Part shown: piece after piece, positions 1 to 14,111 of the stretch
How positions within the stretch are numbered: the first letter of the stretch is position 1
Layout: each line of letters opens with the position of its first letter
Assembly: GCF_015686695.1 (NCBI RefSeq)
Contig: NZ_JADPMR010000001.1
Location: 992,001-1,056,000, forward strand
Direction of reading: 5' to 3'
Length of the DNA stretch: 64,000 nucleotides
Source of the DNA: Vibrio nitrifigilis
GTDB lineage: Bacteria; Pseudomonadota; Gammaproteobacteria; Enterobacterales; Vibrionaceae
Notes under the pieces: generated by a model
Databases searched by the model: none
The model's input: the letters and a program-made list of their open reading frames with translations, nothing else
Told to the model about the DNA's origin: nothing
Program-made: the position numbers and the translations under genes

Positions 1-81
1 ATCGTTGTTTATAATCACTGCATAACCTTCTAATCTATCTTGCCCGGTATAAACAATGCCGTTGGTAAGTGCGTACTTCAT
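1..81 (-). CDS. nagA: N-acetylglucosamine-6-phosphate deacetylase, N-terminus only (partial)
   Basis: Only the first 27 codons are inside the window; the gene continues leftward past position 1. The reverse strand reads MKYALTNGIVYTGQDRL, which matches the NagA N-terminus as I remember it (E. coli begins MYALTQGRIFTG). The start ATG at 81-79 is preceded by AAGGA on the reverse strand. NagA deacetylates GlcNAc-6-P in the cytoplasm, downstream of the NagE transporter. The divergent pairing with nagE supports the call. The short visible length limits certainty. Confidence 0.75.
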   Translation of the reverse strand, partial: MKYALTNGIVYTGQDRLEGYAVIINND

Positions 82-166
82 TTGTTAATCCTTCATTTCT
101 ATATCTTAATCGACACAGAAAAAGCCTAGCTTTTTTATAGCCGGACTTTTACATACGTTGTGCCGT

Positions 167-259
167 TATACCCAAAGCATCTCTGTCTAAATTTGCGTCA
201 TTTTTAACGCTATTTGGTGTTAACTGGCGCCAAACCCAGCTGGAAATGACTTGGGTATA
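167..259. repeat. Short inverted-repeat element with TATACCCAA ends
   Basis: The 93-bp segment starts TATACCCAA and ends with the exact reverse complement TTGGGTATA. The same termini occur on the larger element at 37190-37455, so this looks like a small, internally different member of that family. It contains no reading frame. Confidence 0.55.
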
Positions 260-594
260 AATGTTAATCGGAGGCTTTACCTTTTAGTTCCCTATAGGGG
301 AGCTTAAATGACAATTATCCAATATAAATTGTTTAACTGTGAAAAGAATCAAAATATTTTTACTTTAGAATTCAATAAAATATAAAAAATCTAATCACTG
401 ACTGTCGTTATGGACACTTTTGTTTAATAGCGAAATAACTTTCAGTGTCACTGAGAAGTAATGAATAGCCGAGTAATCAATACCTGACTTCCAGTTTACA
501 ACTTGCCATTAAGTTACCGTAACTTGACGGTATTTTACTCGGTAATGGATTTTTTATTCATCAAGTTCAAATTTAGTATAGCGTAAAATATTGA

Positions 595-614
595 TATTTT
601 ATAATGTAAAATAA
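595..614. promoter_or_regulatory. Candidate NagC-type operator
   Basis: The arms TATTTTA and TAAAATA flank a 5-base centre, giving a near-perfect palindrome of the A/T-rich kind bound by NagC/Mlc-family repressors. It lies about 200 bp upstream of nagE. The protein that binds it is inferred from the neighbouring genes only. Confidence 0.35.
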
Positions 615-654
615 GTTATGACATAGTCTTCTTTTTTATGAGAATTTAATCAAA

Positions 655-678
655 TTAAAGTGATAGGTATCACATTTA
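655..678. promoter_or_regulatory. CRP-like binding site upstream of nagE
   Basis: GTGATAGGTATCAC, flanked by A/T, has the TGTGA-N6-TCACA plan with one mismatch in the left arm. It lies about 150 bp before nagE, consistent with cAMP-CRP activation of a sugar PTS gene. Confidence 0.55.
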
Positions 679-817
679 AAAGGGTGGGTGGTTTGCTCGG
701 TATGTTGTTCTGCTTACACTGAACCAACTAAATTGAATGACTAAAATAAGTTATAAGTTACACAAAAAGATGCGTGACAGCATTAAAGATACGGAAATCT
801 AACTGGAGAGAAAATAA

Positions 818-2404
818 GTGAATATACTTGGATATGCACAAAAGCTCGGGAAGGCATTGATGCTGCCTATCGCGACTTTGCCTGTTGCGGCTTTATTACT
901 TCGGCTTGGTCAAGGTGATTTGCTCGACATTCCTTTCATGGCGAACGCTGGTGGCGCCATTTTTGATCACCTTCCACTTTTATTTGGGCTCGGTATTGCC
1001 GTTGGTTTATCGGTAGATGGTGCTGGCGCTGCGGGTATTGCGGGCGCTGTTGCCTACTTTGTGGTAACGGCTACGGCAAAAACGATAGACGACTCTATCA
1101 ATATGTCATTCTTCGGCGGTATATTCGCGGGGATCATTGCGGGCCACTCTTACAACGCTTTTTATAAAACATCTTTACCGCAATGGTTAGCGTTTTTCGC
1201 TGGTAAGCGCCTGGTGCCTATTATGGCGGGACTGTTCTCTTTAATTGCTGGTGCAATTTTAGGTGTGATTTGGCCTCCTATCCAAGGTGGCTTGGATGCA
1301 TTAGCTCATGCTATTTCCTCATCGGGCTCTATTGGTCAATTTGCTTATGGGGTGTTAAATCGTGCACTGATTCCAGTTGGTTTACACCATGTTCTTAATT
1401 CATACTTTTGGTTTGGTATGGGGTCATGTCAAGAAGTGGTTGTGCATGGTGCGCATGCCGCAGCGAAAGCATTACCTTCATTGACCAAACTGTGTGTTGA
1501 TCCAAGTATCGCGAAATCTTTGGTTGTTGGCGATATGCACACATTCCAATTTAAAAATGTAGTGACACCTGAAGTAACCGCTGTTGTTGACCGGGTGACA
1601 GACATTGTAAAAACCGGGGATCTAAATCGCTTCTTTGGTGGAGATTTAAGTGCTGGTACTTACATGAATGGTTTCTTCCCTGTGATGATGTTTGGTTTGC
1701 CTGGCGCTGCATTTGCGATGTACCTAGCCGCGCCAAAAGAAAAACGTACGGAAGTGGGGGGCATATTATTTTCTGTTGCGTTCTGTGCTTTTCTAACCGG
1801 TATCACTGAACCATTGGAATTCCTATTCGTATTTTTAGCACCGGCTCTTTATGCGATCCATGCTGTCTTTACGGGGTTATCTTTAGTCATTGCTAATATG
1901 TTTGGTACGCTAGACGGTTTTGGTTTCTCTGCCGGCTTACTTGATTTCGCTCTGAACTGGGGACTAGCAACCAAACCATTTACTTTATTGCTGATTGGTA
2001 TTGCTTTCTTCTTCTTGTATTTCTTTACGTTCAGCTTCGCGATTCGCTTCTTTAATTTGAAATCACCTGGTCGAGAGGAAGATCCGTCAGCAGCACCATC
2101 TCCCGCAGATAAAGGTCACGTTCCTGCTACAGACAATGGCATACTTGCCAAGCAGTATTTAAAGGCATTAGGTGGTCACGCTAACTTAGCAAATATTGAT
2201 GCATGTATTACACGGTTACGTTTAACGGTGAATGATACTTCAGTGATTGATGAAAAAACGTTGAAACATCTTGGTGCCATGGGCGTAGTCAAATTAGGCG
2301 AAAATAACTTGCAGGTTATTCTGGGGCCGTTGGCAGAAATTATCGCTGGAGAGATGAACACGATCTCGCCAGATGAAGACTTATCCGATGTGACATTGCC
2401 ATAA
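818..2404 (+). CDS. nagE: PTS N-acetylglucosamine-specific transporter, EIICB
   Basis: Imports and phosphorylates GlcNAc at the inner membrane, delivering GlcNAc-6-P to NagA. The first ~410 residues form the multi-span EIIC domain. A linker rich in Pro/Ala/Asp leads to an EIIB domain with the phosphocysteine motif ACITRLRLTV (Cys463). At 528 residues there is no C-terminal EIIA domain, unlike the ~650-residue E. coli NagE, so EIIA-Glc must be supplied in trans. The start is GTG at 818 with GGAGAG eight bases upstream. A candidate operator and a CRP-like site lie upstream, and a terminator follows at 2428. Confidence 0.93.
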   Translation: MNILGYAQKLGKALMLPIATLPVAALLLRLGQGDLLDIPFMANAGGAIFDHLPLLFGLGIAVGLSVDGAGAAGIAGAVAYFVVTATAKTIDDSINMSFFGGIFAGIIAGHSYNAFYKTSLPQWLAFFAGKRLVPIMAGLFSLIAGAILGVIWPPIQGGLDALAHAISSSGSIGQFAYGVLNRALIPVGLHHVLNSYFWFGMGSCQEVVVHGAHAAAKALPSLTKLCVDPSIAKSLVVGDMHTFQFKNVVTPEVTAVVDRVTDIVKTGDLNRFFGGDLSAGTYMNGFFPVMMFGLPGAAFAMYLAAPKEKRTEVGGILFSVAFCAFLTGITEPLEFLFVFLAPALYAIHAVFTGLSLVIANMFGTLDGFGFSAGLLDFALNWGLATKPFTLLLIGIAFFFLYFFTFSFAIRFFNLKSPGREEDPSAAPSPADKGHVPATDNGILAKQYLKALGGHANLANIDACITRLRLTVNDTSVIDEKTLKHLGAMGVVKLGENNLQVILGPLAEIIAGEMNTISPDEDLSDVTLP

Positions 2405-2427
2405 ACGGCAATCAAGCATACTATGCT

Positions 2428-2452
2428 GCCCTCCCTAGTGGAGGGCTTTTTT
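2428..2452 (+). terminator. Rho-independent terminator after nagE
   Basis: GCCCTCC / GGAGGGC stem with a CTAGT-type loop, followed by six T. Confidence 0.9.
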
Positions 2453-2666
2453 GTAAAACAAAGTGGTTTATTTCAACGAATAGCGCTTTGAAAAGCAACA
2501 AACCATAAATAATCATAAGAAAAGCCATGCTTTTTATTGTGCATTACTTAATAATTGTGGATCATTAACCATAATAGTTTCTGTAGTGGTGGTGAAATAA
2601 ACTGAAACCGCCATAAATCACAGAGAACTTTGTCTGACAATACTAAATAAACTTGAGGTGCTATAG

Positions 2667-4337
2667 ATGAGTGAAGCTGAGGCTCGTCCATCGAACTTCA
2701 TTCGCCAAATCATCGATAAAGATTTAGCGGATGGTAAACACACTAGCGTGCATACTCGTTTCCCACCGGAACCAAACGGTTATCTACACATTGGGCACGC
2801 AAAATCTATCTGTTTGAACTTTGGTATTGCTCAGGACTATCAGGGACAGTGTAACTTACGTTTTGATGACACTAACCCAGAGAAAGAAGATCTCGAATAC
2901 GTTGAGTCGATTAAGAAAGATGTAGGCTGGTTAGGCTTTCAATGGTCAGGGGATATCCATTATTCTTCTGATTACTTTGATAAGCTATACGAATATGCAA
3001 TCGAACTGATTAACAAAGGCTTAGCGTATGTCGAAGAGCTAAGTCCTGAGCAGATTCGTGAATACCGCGGCACATTGACTGCACCGGGTAAACACAGTCC
3101 ATACCGTGACCGCAGTGTGGAAGAAAACCTAGCATTGTTTGAAAAAATGCGTGCTGGTGGTTTTGCTGAAGGTACGGCATGTCTACGTGCAAAAATTGAT
3201 ATGTCTTCATCATTTATGGTGTTGCGCGATCCTGTTATCTATCGTGTGCGCTTCGCAACTCACCATCAAACTGGTGATAAATGGTGCATTTATCCAATGT
3301 ACGACTTCACGCACTGTATTTCTGATGCGTTAGAAGGGATTACTCATTCATTATGTACGCTTGAATTCCAAGACAACCGTCGTTTGTACGACTGGGTATT
3401 GGACCACATCGATATTGATTGTCACCCTCGTCAATACGAATTCAGTCGTCTGAATCTTGAATACACGGTAATGTCTAAGCGTAAGCTAAACCAACTTGTA
3501 ACCGAAAAATTGGTTCAAGGTTGGGATGACCCTCGTATGCCGACTATTTCAGGTCTGCGTCGCCGTGGTTTTACTGCTGCATCTATTCGTGAATTCTGTA
3601 AACGTATTGGTGTGACTAAACAAGACAATATGATTGAATTCAGTTCACTTGAGTCTTGTATTCGTGACGATTTAAATGAAAATGCACCTCGTGCAATGGC
3701 CGTACTAGATCCTGTTAAAATTGTGATCGAAAACTACGACGCCGATAAAGTAGAAGTATTAAACCTGCCGAATCATCCAAACAAGCCTGAAATGGGCGAA
3801 CGTGAGGTTCCGTTTACTCGTGAAGTTTGGATCGAGCGTGAAGATTTCCGTGAAGAAGCAAACAAGAAGTACAAGCGTTTGGTTCTTGGTAAAGAAGTTC
3901 GTCTTCGTGGTGCTTATGTGATTAAAGCTGAACGCATTGAAAAAGACGACGCTGGAAATATTACGACTATCTACTGTACTTACGATTCAGAAACATTAGG
4001 CGCGAATCCATCTGATGGCCGTAAGGTTAAAGGCGTTATTCACTGGGTATCTGTCGGTGAAGGTGTACCGGCAGAATTCCGTTTATACGACCGCTTGTTT
4101 ACAGTGCCAAATCCAGGTGCTGCCGATGACTTTGCTGCGACCATCAATCCCGAATCATTAGTGAAACAGCAGGGCTTTGTTGAACCAAGCCTGGTATCTG
4201 CTGAAGCTGAATTTGGTTACCAATTTGAACGTATTGGTTATTTCTGCGCTGATAACAAAGATTCTAAGCCAGAGGCTTTAATCTTTAACCGTACTGTTGG
4301 CCTGCGTGATACTTGGGCCAAGATTGAAGCAAAATAA
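2667..4337 (+). CDS. glnS: Glutaminyl-tRNA synthetase
   Basis: Charges tRNA-Gln with glutamine in the cytoplasm. It is a class I enzyme: HIGH motif at residues 41-44 (GYLHIGHAKS) and the MSK-type loop VMSKRKL at about 268-274. The length of 556 residues is normal for bacterial GlnRS, with the beta-barrel anticodon-binding region in the C-terminal half. Transcribed alone, with an upstream gap of 262 bp after the nagE terminator and its own terminator at 4361. The nagE-glnS-hubP order is typical of Vibrio. Confidence 0.97.
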   Translation: MSEAEARPSNFIRQIIDKDLADGKHTSVHTRFPPEPNGYLHIGHAKSICLNFGIAQDYQGQCNLRFDDTNPEKEDLEYVESIKKDVGWLGFQWSGDIHYSSDYFDKLYEYAIELINKGLAYVEELSPEQIREYRGTLTAPGKHSPYRDRSVEENLALFEKMRAGGFAEGTACLRAKIDMSSSFMVLRDPVIYRVRFATHHQTGDKWCIYPMYDFTHCISDALEGITHSLCTLEFQDNRRLYDWVLDHIDIDCHPRQYEFSRLNLEYTVMSKRKLNQLVTEKLVQGWDDPRMPTISGLRRRGFTAASIREFCKRIGVTKQDNMIEFSSLESCIRDDLNENAPRAMAVLDPVKIVIENYDADKVEVLNLPNHPNKPEMGEREVPFTREVWIEREDFREEANKKYKRLVLGKEVRLRGAYVIKAERIEKDDAGNITTIYCTYDSETLGANPSDGRKVKGVIHWVSVGEGVPAEFRLYDRLFTVPNPGAADDFAATINPESLVKQQGFVEPSLVSAEAEFGYQFERIGYFCADNKDSKPEALIFNRTVGLRDTWAKIEAK

Positions 4338-4360
4338 CTTGTTGCAGTAAGAAAATGTTA

Positions 4361-4390
4361 AAGCCAGCGTCTCCGCTGGCTTTATTTTTT
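4361..4390 (+). terminator. Rho-independent terminator after glnS
   Basis: AGCCAGCG / CGCTGGCT stem with a short TCTC loop, followed by a T-rich tract. Confidence 0.9.
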
Positions 4391-4572
4391 TCACAAGATT
4401 AATTAACCTTTTTGCAGGGAAAACAAAGGAGATAAGGAAAATTGTGTGAGATTTATGCGATTATTAGCCGTACCACACATTTTTTGGGTTTGTCCCTATA
4501 GTTTTGTCCCGCATTTCCGATATATTTAACAGATCTGTTTTTAATTTTTCCAAGCACATAGCTGAGCCTTAT

Positions 4573-9633
<5,061 letters not shown>

Positions 9634-9636
9634 GAC

Positions 9637-9665
9637 ATAAAAGGCAGGGAAATCCTGCCTTTTAT
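9637..9665 (+). terminator. Hairpin terminator after hubP
   Basis: AAAAGGCAGG / CCTGCCTTTT stem with a short loop. A-tract and T-tract flanks make it potentially bidirectional. Confidence 0.8.
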
Positions 9666-9735
9666 GCGTACAAATTAGAAATTCTAATCAATTGATATTA
9701 TACTTCTCGCCCCCATTTTTAATGAGAAGAACATC

Positions 9736-10533
9736 ATGAGAATTGCTTTAGGTATTGAGTATGATGGTGCTCAGTACTATGGTTGGCAACGACAACGAGA
9801 AGTACCCAGCGTCCAAGAGCATTTGGAAAAAGCGCTAAGCGTTATTGCTAATCACCCTGTTGAGGTGCAATGTGCGGGACGCACAGATGCCGGTGTTCAC
9901 GGAACAGGGCAAGTTGTCCACTTTGATACCTCAGCAGAGCGCAAAATGGTAGCTTGGACGATGGGGGCCAATGCTAATATGCCAAAGAATATTGCGGTAC
10001 GTTGGGCTAAAGCTGTGCCTGAAGAGTTTCATGCTCGTTTCAGTGCTACGGCGCGCAGGTATCGTTATATCATCTATAATCATGCGTATCGTCCAGCGAT
10101 TTTAAATCAGGGCGTGAGTCATTATCACGGTGATTTAGATGAAGAAAAAATGCAGATAGCAGGACAATATCTGTTAGGTGAAAATGATTTCACATCGTTT
10201 CGAGCCGCACACTGTCAGTCACGTAGCCCATGGCGTAATGTGATGCATTTAAATGTGACTAGGAAAGGACATTTTGTTGTTGTGGATATTAAAGCGAATG
10301 CTTTTGTACACCACATGGTTCGTAATATCGTTGGCAGCTTAATTGCTGTCGGACGAGGTGAGCAACCACCCGAATGGATTCAGTGGTTACTTCAAGCTAA
10401 AGACCGTAACTTGGCTGGTGCAACAGCAAAAGCTGAAGGTCTCTACTTAGTTGAAGTGGATTATCCACAAGAGTTTAATTTGCCTAAAGTTCCTGTTGGA
10501 CCTTTATTTTTACCTGATGAGTTACTCGGTTAA
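9736..10533 (+). CDS. truA: tRNA pseudouridine(38-40) synthase
   Basis: Converts uridines 38-40 in the anticodon arm of tRNAs to pseudouridine. The catalytic motif CAGRTDAGVH is present with nucleophile Asp51, and the length of 265 residues is normal for TruA. The start ATG at 9736 follows GAGAAGA. It lies between hubP and accD as in V. cholerae. Confidence 0.96.
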   Translation: MRIALGIEYDGAQYYGWQRQREVPSVQEHLEKALSVIANHPVEVQCAGRTDAGVHGTGQVVHFDTSAERKMVAWTMGANANMPKNIAVRWAKAVPEEFHARFSATARRYRYIIYNHAYRPAILNQGVSHYHGDLDEEKMQIAGQYLLGENDFTSFRAAHCQSRSPWRNVMHLNVTRKGHFVVVDIKANAFVHHMVRNIVGSLIAVGRGEQPPEWIQWLLQAKDRNLAGATAKAEGLYLVEVDYPQEFNLPKVPVGPLFLPDELLG

Positions 10534-10701
10534 GTTTTAGGCAATAAACTCCCCAAAGTCATGCGTGTGCCCTGTGTGAAAAATAGGTACAACCAGTTTT
10601 TTGTGCACAGTTAGGCGGTTATGTGGTTTAATCCTCACGCATTAATATTCGATTTGTATCTTTCGCGATGGCGCGGGAGAGTAGAAAGAAAAAGGTCTTC
10701 C

Positions 10702-11628
10702 ATGAGTTGGCTCGAAAAGATTTTAGACAAAACCCATATCGTAAGTTCTCGCAAAGCAAATATCCCAGAAGGGGTATGGACGAAATGTACCTCATGTGAG
10801 CAGGTATTGTATTACGCGGAATTAGAACGAAATCTAGAAGTTTGTCCTAAGTGTAATCACCATATGCGTATGACCGCTCGTCGTCGCTTAGAAACCTTCT
10901 TGGATGAAGATAATCGTTACGAAATTGCTGCAGAACTTGAACCACAAGACAAACTGAAATTTAAAGATCAGAAACGTTATAAAGAACGTATCGCAGCAGC
11001 ACAGAAGAAAAGTGGTGAGAAAGACGCTTTAATCGCGATGAAAGGTGAAGTGATGACGGTGCCAGTTGTGGCATGTGCTTTTGAATTCTCTTTCATGGGC
11101 GGCTCGATGGGCTCGGTAGTAGGTGCGCGTTTTGTTCAGGCAGTTAATGAAGCTATTGAGCATAACTGTGGTTTAGTTTGTTTCTCTGCAAGCGGCGGTG
11201 CTCGTATGCAGGAAGCGCTAATGTCACTGATGCAGATGGCGAAAACCAGTGCGGCTTTAGAACGTCTATCGCAAAAAGGTTTGCCATTTATTTCTGTTTT
11301 GACTGACCCAACCATGGGTGGTGTATCTGCAAGTCTAGCGATGCTAGGGGACATCAATATTGGTGAACCGAAAGCTCTTATTGGATTTGCAGGTCGTCGA
11401 GTTATTGAACAAACAGTACGTGAAGATCTACCAGAAGGTTTCCAACGTAGTGAATTCCTGCTTGAGCATGGTGCTATCGATATGATCGTTGATCGTCGTG
11501 ATATGCGTGATCGAGTGTCTGGTTTACTCGCAAAAATGACTGGTCAAGAATCACCTTTTGCTCATCAAGTAGAAGAAGAGCAAAATGATGAATCATATTC
11601 TGTACCAGAAGCAGATAAAAAAGGGTAA
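10702..11628 (+). CDS. accD: Acetyl-CoA carboxylase carboxyltransferase beta subunit
   Basis: The beta half of the carboxyltransferase that makes malonyl-CoA for fatty-acid synthesis. A zinc ribbon is visible (Cys29, Cys32, Cys48, Cys51), followed by the crotonase-fold domain with SASGGARMQE and PTMGGVSAS oxyanion segments. I chose ATG 10702 (MSWLEKI, as in E. coli MSWIERI), although the frame is open back to 10621. The protein is 308 residues. folC follows after 43 bp, the same order as in enteric bacteria. Confidence 0.96.
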   Translation: MSWLEKILDKTHIVSSRKANIPEGVWTKCTSCEQVLYYAELERNLEVCPKCNHHMRMTARRRLETFLDEDNRYEIAAELEPQDKLKFKDQKRYKERIAAAQKKSGEKDALIAMKGEVMTVPVVACAFEFSFMGGSMGSVVGARFVQAVNEAIEHNCGLVCFSASGGARMQEALMSLMQMAKTSAALERLSQKGLPFISVLTDPTMGGVSASLAMLGDINIGEPKALIGFAGRRVIEQTVREDLPEGFQRSEFLLEHGAIDMIVDRRDMRDRVSGLLAKMTGQESPFAHQVEEEQNDESYSVPEADKKG

Positions 11629-11671
11629 AGTAGTCACTAACTAAACCAACGCAAACATGGTTATACGTTAG

Positions 11672-12949
11672 ATGAAACAAAACCTAATTCCACAAGCCAC
11701 ATCTCCTCTTACGGTGTGGCTTGATTATTTAACTCATATTCACACTTCTGCTATCGAGCTTGGTCTTGAACGCGTCTCTGCAGTGGCTGAAAAAGCCAGA
11801 TTGACCAAACCTGCTCCTACAGTTATCACCGTTGCTGGTACTAATGGCAAAGGCTCCACCTGTGCTTTAATGGAAGCTATTTTACTTGATGCTGGCTATA
11901 AAGTAGGTGTTTACAATTCCCCTCATCTTATTCGCTACAACGAACGTGTGCGTGTAAACGGTCAAGAGCTTGCAGATGAAAAACATACTGCGGCTTTTGC
12001 ATATATCGAAGAACAACGCGGAGATGTTTCGCTCAGTTTCTTTGAATACGGCACATTGGCTGCCTTAAGAATATTTCAGACCGAAAAAGTGGATGTTGTA
12101 TTACTTGAAGTGGGACTCGGTGGGCGCTTAGATGCGACAAATGTCGTTGATCACGATGTTTCTGTGATCACTAGCCTGGCTATCGATCATGTTGATTGGC
12201 TAGGGGATGACATCAATGTCATTGGCTATGAAAAGGCCGGGATTTTCCGCGGTGGCAAGCCTGCGATTTGCGGCCAGCCCACTCCTCCTGCCACTGTAGC
12301 GGCTCATGCTGATGATATCAAAGCAGATTTCTACCAAGTTGGCATCCAGTTTGATTATGAAAAAACGTCGGATACAAGTTGGCGTTGGCATAGTGGCAGT
12401 TTTGATCTCGATGATTTACCGTTACCTTCGTTACCATTGCCGAACGCTGCCACATCGTTGATGGCATTAGGTAAATCTGGGCTAGAGATTACCGATATCA
12501 ATATCACGAATGGATTAAAAAACGCCCAACTGGCTGGTCGAATGCAACAAATCCACAGTTCACCCGTGATTTTGCTGGATGTGGCTCATAACCCACACTC
12601 CGCTGGATACCTTGTCAGTCAACTTGAGTCACGTTTAAAAGGGCAAAAAGTTCATTTAGTTGTCGGTATGCTGCATGATAAAGATATCAAATCAACGATG
12701 GGAATTTTGGCTCCTGTAGTGGACTCTTGGTATCCGGCTTCTTTGCATGGACCTCGTGCCGCGACTGCAGATGAGCTTTGCAGTTACATACAGCCATTTA
12801 CCAGTCAAACATTAGTTGAATATCCAACACCAGTGCAGGCTTTTGAAGCAGCGTTGACACAAGTTTCGGACGAGGATGTCATAGTCGTCGCCGGTTCATT
12901 CCACACAGTTGGTGAAGTGTTGGAGCATTGGCAAACTAAAGGAGTATAA
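11672..12949 (+). CDS. folC: Dihydrofolate synthase / folylpolyglutamate synthase
   Basis: Adds glutamate to dihydropteroate and to folates, using ATP, in the cytoplasm. The P-loop GTNGKGS is at residues 56-62, and the Mur-ligase-type segments GLGGRLDATN and LDVAHNPHS are present. The length of 425 residues fits the bifunctional enzyme. The stop is immediately followed by the dedD start with no gap, so the two are translationally coupled. Confidence 0.95.
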   Translation: MKQNLIPQATSPLTVWLDYLTHIHTSAIELGLERVSAVAEKARLTKPAPTVITVAGTNGKGSTCALMEAILLDAGYKVGVYNSPHLIRYNERVRVNGQELADEKHTAAFAYIEEQRGDVSLSFFEYGTLAALRIFQTEKVDVVLLEVGLGGRLDATNVVDHDVSVITSLAIDHVDWLGDDINVIGYEKAGIFRGGKPAICGQPTPPATVAAHADDIKADFYQVGIQFDYEKTSDTSWRWHSGSFDLDDLPLPSLPLPNAATSLMALGKSGLEITDINITNGLKNAQLAGRMQQIHSSPVILLDVAHNPHSAGYLVSQLESRLKGQKVHLVVGMLHDKDIKSTMGILAPVVDSWYPASLHGPRAATADELCSYIQPFTSQTLVEYPTPVQAFEAALTQVSDEDVIVVAGSFHTVGEVLEHWQTKGV

Positions 12950-13525
12950 ATGGCGAGCAAGTTTCAAAGCCGTTTGGTAGGTACTATTGTTTTAGTCGCA
13001 GTTGGCGTTATTGTCTTACCTGACGTCCTTGATGGGCAAAAGACACACTATAAAGAAGATGTAGCGAGTATCCCTATTAAACCAGAGCTGGATAGTAATT
13101 CTGAGCAGTTCGAGGTATTGGACCCTGTTGAAGATAAAGCCGAACTTCCTAAATCTCCTGTTACTGTCACCGAACAGAGTAACGTAGATAAAGGCAAATC
13201 GGTGAATGCATCTCAGCCGAAGAAGAGTGATCAGGTGAAAACCGTTGTTACTCAATCTGCGAATAACCCAGACGATGCTCAGTTTAAAGATAATGCCTGG
13301 CTCATCCAGTTAATGGCGTTGAAAAATGCTGATAACGCTCAGAAGGTGGTTGCTGACCTACAAAAACGTGGTTATCAAGCACACACGAAAAAGGAAAACG
13401 GATTTACTCGGGTAATCATTGGGCCTGATGTTTCAAAGAGTAAGTTAGAGCAGCAGCTTGATGAATTAGAGAAAATTACCGGTGCAAAAGGTCAATTGCT
13501 CAAATTTAAGCCGCTAAACCCATAA
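12950..13525 (+). CDS. dedD: SPOR-domain cell-division protein DedD
   Basis: A bitopic inner-membrane protein that binds denuded septal peptidoglycan through its SPOR domain. It has one N-terminal membrane span (about 8-25), a low-complexity periplasmic linker, and a C-terminal SPOR domain (about 113-187, starting WLIQLMALKN). The length is 191 residues. It starts directly after the folC stop. Its stop codon overlaps the PUR box of the following cvpA-purF operon. Confidence 0.9.
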   Translation: MASKFQSRLVGTIVLVAVGVIVLPDVLDGQKTHYKEDVASIPIKPELDSNSEQFEVLDPVEDKAELPKSPVTVTEQSNVDKGKSVNASQPKKSDQVKTVVTQSANNPDDAQFKDNAWLIQLMALKNADNAQKVVADLQKRGYQAHTKKENGFTRVIIGPDVSKSKLEQQLDELEKITGAKGQLLKFKPLNP

Positions 13526-13539
13526 GAAAACGTTTGCGT
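13524..13539. promoter_or_regulatory. PUR box (PurR operator) before cvpA-purF
   Basis: The reverse strand reads ACGCAAACGTTTTCTT, which differs from the E. coli PurR consensus ACGCAAACGTTTTCGT at one position. It lies about 50 bp upstream of cvpA, the classical location of PurR control of cvpA-purF. The site overlaps the dedD stop. Confidence 0.85.
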
Positions 13540-13586
13540 CGCGCATTTTTCTGTTAAAATGCGCCCAAACTTAAGATGTAGAATTC

Positions 13587-14078
13587 ATGAATTGGTTAGA
13601 TATTGTCATTTTAAGTGTGATCGGCTTGTCTGCGCTGATCAGTTTGGTACGTGGCTTTGCTAGGGAAGCATTGTCGTTAGTGATTTGGTTTGGAGCGTTT
13701 TATATCGCTTCTCAGTATTACGCAAAATTGGCAGTATACTTTACCAATATCAAAGATGAGGTATTCCGCAACGGCGCAGCGATAGCTGCATTGTTTGTCG
13801 CTACACTTATCGTCGGAGCCATCGTCAACTACGTAATATCGCAGTTGGTGCAAAAAACAGGTTTGTCCGGTACGGATCGGATCCTTGGCGTTGTATTTGG
13901 CGCCTTAAGAGGCGTACTTATTGTCGCTGCAGCCTTGTTTTTTTTAGATGCGTTCACCGCGTTTCCGGACTCAGAGTGGTGGAAAAACTCGCAATTGGTT
14001 CCTGAATTTAGTCGAATCATTTCGCCGTTTTTCGAACACTTGCAAGCAACATCAAGTTTTCTTTCTGGCGCACATTAG
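13587..14078 (+). CDS. cvpA: CvpA family membrane protein
   Basis: A small inner-membrane protein of 163 residues with four predicted spans. In E. coli, CvpA is needed for colicin V production and for envelope homeostasis; its biochemical role is unsettled. The opening MNWLDIVIL and the segments LVRGFAREAL and GTDRILGVVFGALRG are typical of the family. It is cotranscribed with purF (33-bp gap), as in E. coli, downstream of a PUR box. Confidence 0.93.
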   Translation: MNWLDIVILSVIGLSALISLVRGFAREALSLVIWFGAFYIASQYYAKLAVYFTNIKDEVFRNGAAIAALFVATLIVGAIVNYVISQLVQKTGLSGTDRILGVVFGALRGVLIVAAALFFLDAFTAFPDSEWWKNSQLVPEFSRIISPFFEHLQATSSFLSGAH

Positions 14079-14111
14079 CGCCAGTTATCGTCGCAAATCG
14101 AGGATTAGCAC

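Larger units (their letters stand above)
82..817. promoter_or_regulatory. Divergent nagA/nagE control region
   Basis: This 736-bp AT-rich stretch has no credible gene. It holds a short inverted-repeat element (167-259), a palindromic A/T-arm site at 595-614 that could be a NagC-type operator, and a CRP-like site near 655-678. Control by NagC and CRP is known for nag genes in enteric bacteria and vibrios. The assignment of these sites is inferred. Confidence 0.5.

Noticed and set aside
352..386. Second NagC site (ATATTTT ... AAAATAT)
   Set aside because: The arms are 16 bases apart, too far for the usual NagC palindrome, and the region is simply AT-rich.
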